Origin: Bartonella taylorii
Lineage (GTDB): Bacteria; Pseudomonadota; Alphaproteobacteria; Rhizobiales; Rhizobiaceae
DNA: 64,000 bases
Assembly: GCF_023920105.1 (NCBI RefSeq)
Contig: NZ_CP083693.1
Span: 1,195,001-1,259,000 of the forward strand
Direction of reading: 5' to 3'
This document shows, in pieces, positions 59,680 to 64,000 of the stretch. Both the position numbers and the translations under genes were made by a program. How positions within the stretch are numbered: position 1 is the first letter of the stretch; every line of letters begins with the position of its first letter. The notes under the pieces were generated by a model. The model was not told the DNA's origin. It did no database searches and was given only the letters and a program-made list of their open reading frames with translations.

Positions 59680-60531
59680 TTACAAACCATAACGCTGCCA
59701 AAGCGCTCGCTCTTGTGCTGCCATCAACGCACTATCAGCTGCCGCATAAACTGCATTAGCAGTAATGCCTGAAGGAGTTTTGGGTCCTAGAAGGCTTTTT
59801 GGAGGAGTAATTAATCGAAGTTTCGTATCACGTCCAAACCGCTCTTTAATAGTAGAGCGTACATCACCTAATCCATCAATTAAGCCTAGCTCAACGCCCT
59901 TCTTTCCGCCCCAAAACATTCCTGTAAAAATATCTGGATCATTTGATAACTTCGCTCCACGCCGTTCTTTAACTAAATCGATAAAAGTTTGGTGAACTTC
60001 AAGTTGTAGAGATTTTAAATGCTCAATATCTGCCTTCTTTTCTGGCTGAAATGGATCCAATGCAACCTTGTTCTTTCCTGCTGTATAAACACGCCGTTCG
60101 ACGCCAATTTTCTTCAAAAGCTCGGGAAAACCAAAGGAAGCTGAAACAACACCGATAGAACCAACAATCGAAGAAGGGTCAGCAAAAATTTCATCTCCAG
60201 CACAAGCAATCATATAACCGCCTGACGCTGCTATATCTTCAATAAATACGAGAACCTGTTTCTTTTTTTCCTCTGCCAAATCACGAATACGTTTGAAGAT
60301 AAGACGCGATTGTACAGGCGAACCACCTGGAGAATTAATAATAAGTGCAATAGCCGGTGCTTTTTTATAGGCGAAAGCCTTGTCTAAAAGATTTGCACAT
60401 CTGCCCAACGAAAGGGTACGTGCAATCAATGAAGTTGAATCCAGAATTGCTCCATGAAGACGCACAACAGGAATTTCAGGTTTACTGGAATAAAAACGGT
60501 TTGGAATAAGATTTTTGATAACATCCATCAA
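59680..60531 (-). CDS. sppA: Signal peptide peptidase SppA/SohB-type (S49 serine peptidase)
   Basis: A 283-residue S49 peptidase, the short single-domain form. The catalytic Ser-Lys dyad is Ser103 in IAASGGYMIAC and Lys155 in TAGKNKVALDPFQ. The oxyanion block INSPGGSP is at about 66-72. There is no obvious N-terminal membrane helix, so the protein may be peripheral on the inner membrane or use the hydrophobic surface around residues 60-68. It would degrade cleaved signal peptides; that role is from the family. It is preceded by a possible leader peptide (60551-60649). Confidence 0.92.
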   Translation of the reverse strand: MMDVIKNLIPNRFYSSKPEIPVVRLHGAILDSTSLIARTLSLGRCANLLDKAFAYKKAPAIALIINSPGGSPVQSRLIFKRIRDLAEEKKKQVLVFIEDIAASGGYMIACAGDEIFADPSSIVGSIGVVSASFGFPELLKKIGVERRVYTAGKNKVALDPFQPEKKADIEHLKSLQLEVHQTFIDLVKERRGAKLSNDPDIFTGMFWGGKKGVELGLIDGLGDVRSTIKERFGRDTKLRLITPPKSLLGPKTPSGITANAVYAAADSALMAAQERALWQRYGL

Positions 60532-60550
60532 AATAGACTTTCCTTATAAG

Positions 60551-60649
60551 TTAGGGGAAAAGGCAGGGGAATAAAAACGGGAGAGCATAACCGCACACAA
60601 AAGTGCATATACAGCTCCAAAATCCAAACTCACACCCGATTTCATTCAT
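60551..60649 (-). CDS. Possible 32-residue leader peptide upstream of sppA
   Basis: A short frame with TAGGAG about nine bases before its ATG at 60649, ending 20 bases before the sppA start. The peptide is hydrophobic with five cysteines and ends in PFLFPCLFP. The good ribosome-binding site and position suggest a translated leader, but codon use gives no further support and no homologue was recognised. Confidence 0.3.
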   Translation of the reverse strand: MNEIGCEFGFWSCICTFVCGYALPFLFPCLFP

Positions 60650-60717
60650 AAAAAAATCTCCTAAAAAAGCTAAGAGCTTAGATTGAATTTAAATAATAAA
60701 CTGAAAAATACAAGATA

Positions 60718-61509
60718 TTATTTAAAAAGTTCCCACAAGCTTATACGCCCATTATTGATTGCATCAATCCGTGATGAAAAAGCGTGACCTTCACCTTCAT
60801 GTATAACTAATGCCGGTAATATAGATAAAGCAGCTCTGCTTCCTCGTTTTGCATAAAATAAAAGGCGAATTGCTGCTGTTGTCGCACGCGCGTGAACGGG
60901 AATTATACATATACTGCCAAAACGTCCTTCTAAAGCATGCAAGATATCATTCAACGATTGTGGACGTGCAATTAGCCCTAAATATCCACCTGGCTTAACA
61001 ATTGCTGCTGCACTCCGCAACCAATTATCAAACATCGCTTCAGGCATAACATGTGCCTCGGACTTTTGCTTATCAGGTGTTTTGCGATCTGCAGGACTAT
61101 TAAAAGGCGGATTCATAATCGCAAAATCAAAAGAATTATCCACCAATCCTGCTTTCAAGCGACTCTTGCCTTTTAAAGTAACATCTGCTTCTAACAAAAA
61201 AATGCGCTCAACAAGTTTTTCATTTTGTTTTAGCATAAGCGTTTTTTGTGCGTAAGATGCCATAAAGGCTGAACGTTCAACCAACGTAACATGAACTTTC
61301 AAACAACGCGAAGCAACCGCCAAACCCGCTGCTCCAGCACCAGCACCTAAATCAACAACCTTTCCTTTTAAATTTTTGGGAACTAAACTGGCTAATAACA
61401 TAGCGTCCATGCCAGAGCGATGACCATATTTACGTGGCTGAACCAAATAAAACTTTCCACGATGAAAACTGTCAATTGTTTCATCATTTTGATTCGTTAT
61501 TTCGTCCAT
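60718..61509 (-). CDS. SAM-dependent methyltransferase, TrmN6/YfiC-like
   Basis: A 263-residue N6-adenine methyltransferase of the small-RNA group. The N-terminal block FYLVQPRKYGHRSGMDAMLLA is followed by the SAM motif VVDLGAGAGAAGLAVA and the catalytic motif NPPFNSPADRKTPD (N-P-P-F), typical of adenine-N6 transfer. The C-terminal half is shortened compared with longer relatives. tRNA1(Val) A37 is the usual target of the family; the target here is inferred. It is divergent from the polyprenyl synthase gene. Confidence 0.88.
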   Translation of the reverse strand: MDEITNQNDETIDSFHRGKFYLVQPRKYGHRSGMDAMLLASLVPKNLKGKVVDLGAGAGAAGLAVASRCLKVHVTLVERSAFMASYAQKTLMLKQNEKLVERIFLLEADVTLKGKSRLKAGLVDNSFDFAIMNPPFNSPADRKTPDKQKSEAHVMPEAMFDNWLRSAAAIVKPGGYLGLIARPQSLNDILHALEGRFGSICIIPVHARATTAAIRLLFYAKRGSRAALSILPALVIHEGEGHAFSSRIDAINNGRISLWELFK

Positions 61510-61765
61510 TTGAAAACCTAATGTTTATCTTTATAAACTGCACTTTTTCCTATCACTTGCTGTTAAACAAAATTGTTTTAAATTTTTCTCACAACTCCAT
61601 AACAACAATATTACACAAGCTTGTACAATATTCCTTACCAACATCATCCAAGACTTCTGCTTCAAAACAACCATCAAAAGCTTGAGTCAAAACAAAAGCC
61701 CCTTTATGCTAGTAGACAAAATAGAATTCATATATGTCCATTGCAATACTCTAGGAGCAAACACA

Positions 61766-62782
61766 TTGAGTGTAGCCACAAAACTAAATCAAACAAGAAA
61801 TAATCAAATGTCTCTCCAATCCCTTATCAATCTTACCCAGTATGATATGGAGCGCGTAAATCAATTTATCCTCTCTATGGCAAAATCAGAGGTTGAAATG
61901 ATCCCTGAAATTTCCAACCATCTTATTTCATCAGGTGGAAAGCGATTACGCCCAATGATCACATTAGCTTCCGCTCATATGTTTGGTTATCAAAACGACG
62001 GGCATATAAAACTTGCAACCGCTGTTGAATTTATGCATACAGCAACCTTGTTACACGATGACGTGATTGATGAAAGTAATTTACGACGCGGAAAATCTAC
62101 TGCACGAATGATTTGGGGGAATCAAGCAAGCGTACTTGTTGGTGATTTCCTGTTGGGACAAGCTTTTAAAATGATGGTCGATGTTGGTTCTATAGAAGCG
62201 CTCTCTGTCCTAGCAAACGCTGCTGCAATTATTGCTGAGGGGGAAGTTATGCAACTTTCTGCAGCCAAAAATATACAAACCAGTGCTTCGGACTATCTTA
62301 AAATCATCAACGCAAAAACAGCAGCACTTTTTTCAGCGGCTGCTGAAGTTGGACCAATTATTGCAGGTTATAAAGATAAAGAGCGTTCTGCATTGCGTGA
62401 ATATGGAACATTGTTAGGACTAGCTTTCCAATTGATTGATGATGCACTTGACTATGGTGGCGCTGCTAAACATTTAGGAAAAAATATAGGAGACGATTTT
62501 AGAGAAGGCAAAATCACAATGCCTGTTATCCTCGCATATGCACGCAGTAATACGGTAGAAAAAGCATTTTGGGAACAAGCTCTTGAAAACGGCAATAACA
62601 ATGATGAAGCTTTCGCACATGCGCAATATTTAATAGAAAAATATGATAGCCTCTCAGATACAATAGAGCAAGCACGCATCTATGGAACACGTGCAACCAA
62701 TGCTCTTGCTTCAATGAACAAAAATCTCGCTCACAATGCTCTCGTTGAGACTGTTGATTTTTGTATTGCGCGCGTAAACTGA
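61766..62782 (+). CDS. ispB: Polyprenyl diphosphate synthase (octaprenyl type)
   Basis: Elongates farnesyl diphosphate with IPP to the long ubiquinone side chain. It is 338 residues from the TTG at 61766, chosen because AGGAG lies seven bases upstream and the N-terminus then fits relatives; an ATG at 61808 is also in frame. The first Asp-rich motif is Asp98-Asp99-Val-Ile-Asp102 in LLHDDVIDESNLRRG; the second is Asp225-Asp226-Ala-Leu-Asp229. The chain length cannot be proven from the sequence, but UbiA in this window would use the product. Confidence 0.93.
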   Translation: MSVATKLNQTRNNQMSLQSLINLTQYDMERVNQFILSMAKSEVEMIPEISNHLISSGGKRLRPMITLASAHMFGYQNDGHIKLATAVEFMHTATLLHDDVIDESNLRRGKSTARMIWGNQASVLVGDFLLGQAFKMMVDVGSIEALSVLANAAAIIAEGEVMQLSAAKNIQTSASDYLKIINAKTAALFSAAAEVGPIIAGYKDKERSALREYGTLLGLAFQLIDDALDYGGAAKHLGKNIGDDFREGKITMPVILAYARSNTVEKAFWEQALENGNNNDEAFAHAQYLIEKYDSLSDTIEQARIYGTRATNALASMNKNLAHNALVETVDFCIARVN

Positions 62783-62875
62783 TTATTTGCAAGAATCAGA
62801 TATTTTTCAACAAAGTAATTAGATATGATCTATAAACCACAAAATCTATTGATTATCTTGAAAAGGACTAGCTCT

Positions 62876-64000
62876 ATGCACAATGCAACAGTATCCCGCT
62901 TTTTTACTCTCTTTATTGCGGGTATCATGTTAATGCCTTCAGCTACCTACAGCAAAATAAACGCCACTATAAATACAACTTCATTTACAGGCGCCTATTT
63001 AGCTGGGAGAGTCGCAAATCATGAAAATAAAACAGATCTTGCTATAAATTATTTTAAACAAGCACTCGCTCATAAACCTGATAACATTGAAACACAAAAA
63101 GAGCTCCTTGAAGCCATGCTTTCTGTAGGAACATTCAAAGAAGCTGTTCAGCAAGCAAAAAAACTAAAAGAACAAGATATTATAACTCCCTTTGTTTCCT
63201 TGACATTATCGGTAGAAAGTCTCATAAGGAGAGATTACGAAAATGCCAAACTTCTTTTACAATTAAAAGTACCTCCAGAATCCAATAATCCAATAATTGA
63301 ACTCATTGGTGCATGGGTTACATTCGGATCTGGACAAAAATCTCAAGCAATCGCTGATCTTGAAAAAATCAAAGGGCCTGCTTGGTACGACCTTTTTATA
63401 CGTTATCATCTCGCACTCATGAGCGATCTAGCAGGACGTACACAAGACGCAAAAAAATATTTCATTCAAGCACTCAATAACAAACAGGGGACTCTTATCG
63501 CCCCTAATACCTATGAACGTATTATCATAGCTTACGCTTCATTCCAATTGCGCCATAAGATGCGCAATCAAGCTCTTCAGACTCTCAAGCATGGAGAACA
63601 AATGTTGTCAGGCCGAGAAGCACTCAAAAACATACGAGAAAAAGTTGAAAAAAACGCTTCCTTAGAAAAGTTAGTAAAAACACCTCAACAGGGAGCGGGC
63701 GAGGTATTGTACAACTTTGGAACAGCCCTCAACTACAAAAACTCAGGACAAATTGCACGTATTTTCAAACAGTTGTCTTTCGCCCTGTACCCTCAAAATG
63801 ATGCAACATTGTTTCAATTGGCAAATATTTCTACTAAATTGGGGAATCCTAATCAAGCCATTAAACTTTACCGTGCTTTACCATACCAATCCCCTTATTA
63901 TAGAGATGGACAACTTCAACTTGCATTTCTTCTTGCAAATAATAATAATTATAGTGAAGCCATCAAATTACTCTCGTCATTAAAGAAAAAATTCCCCAAC
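62876..64000 (+). CDS. TPR-repeat protein, partial at right edge
   Basis: An open frame from the ATG at 62876 (AAGGA upstream) to the end of the window without a stop: at least 375 residues. A signal peptide covers about residues 1-26 (FFTLFIAGIMLMPSATYS). From residue 40 on there are helical repeats of TPR type (AINYFKQALAHKPDN, AKKYFIQALNN, AIKLYRALPY). It is probably exported to the periplasm or anchored at the outer membrane. Rhizobial homologues of this layout lie downstream of ispB. The C-terminal end is unseen. Confidence 0.85.
   Translation, partial: MHNATVSRFFTLFIAGIMLMPSATYSKINATINTTSFTGAYLAGRVANHENKTDLAINYFKQALAHKPDNIETQKELLEAMLSVGTFKEAVQQAKKLKEQDIITPFVSLTLSVESLIRRDYENAKLLLQLKVPPESNNPIIELIGAWVTFGSGQKSQAIADLEKIKGPAWYDLFIRYHLALMSDLAGRTQDAKKYFIQALNNKQGTLIAPNTYERIIIAYASFQLRHKMRNQALQTLKHGEQMLSGREALKNIREKVEKNASLEKLVKTPQQGAGEVLYNFGTALNYKNSGQIARIFKQLSFALYPQNDATLFQLANISTKLGNPNQAIKLYRALPYQSPYYRDGQLQLAFLLANNNNYSEAIKLLSSLKKKFPN

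Overview
The window is a chromosomal segment of an alphaproteobacterium of the order Rhizobiales, almost certainly a Bartonella species. The base composition is AT-rich, the housekeeping genes are rhizobial in type (a MucR/Ros regulator, the CcrM methyltransferase, DUF1499, DUF5330 and ThrB of the kinase-like family), an IalB-family invasion protein is present, and intergenic spacers are long and decayed. No rRNA, CRISPR array, transposase or integrase was seen. The species cannot be fixed from the sequence alone.

Layout. 1-3102: the 3' end of a class A penicillin-binding protein, a DUF1214/DUF1254 pair and a DUF1499 membrane protein. 3103-8290: an AT-rich accessory island holding three related cassettes on the minus strand. 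Each cassette has a small Gly-rich (glycine-zipper) peptide gene followed by one or more very small two-helix membrane protein genes. Next to them on the plus strand lie debris of a HlyB-type ABC exporter (two copies) and a duplicated 3' end of the DUF1499 gene. A tRNA-Gln(UUG) gene closes the island. 9362-24483: sodB, ptrB, mucR, sufE, a DUF5330 gene, a peptidoglycan-binding protein, ppdK, a DsbA-like oxidoreductase, a DUF721 gene, mutY, ccrM and a HAD hydrolase. 25523-26961: three tandem paralogous small secreted proteins in a second accessory patch. 27626-41403: thrC, an M16 peptidase, a degenerate GGDEF/EAL membrane protein, yqgE, a DsbD-like N-terminal domain protein, the ispH-thrB-rnhA operon, ctaB, an ialB-family gene and tldD. 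41469-50052 (minus strand): fabI, aroC, ribB(X), xseB, dxs, tlyA and an RNA m5U methyltransferase, with a CbpA-type DnaJ protein upstream. 50376-64000: pdxH, ubiA, purD with a nearby fragment of itself, a rhizobial hypothetical gene, the rnhB-sua5-FAD oxidase operon, a 59-codon gene overlapping ispE, sppA, a trmN6-like methyltransferase, a polyprenyl diphosphate synthase and a TPR protein that runs off the end.

Several housekeeping genes converge on isoprenoid-derived cofactors: dxs, ispE, ispH and the polyprenyl synthase make the prenyl chain, UbiA attaches it in quinone synthesis and CtaB attaches farnesyl to heme.

The part most worth attention is 3103-8290. The combination of Gly-zipper peptides, tiny membrane proteins sharing a W-K-x-[SA]-x-K loop, a hairpin between the two in two of the three cassettes, a shared upstream dyad and relics of a type I exporter resembles the Cdz-type glycine-zipper bacteriocin/immunity systems known from Caulobacter. 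The exporter here is broken, so the locus is either an orphan or residual immunity array, or it depends on an exporter elsewhere. The function is inferred from architecture only.
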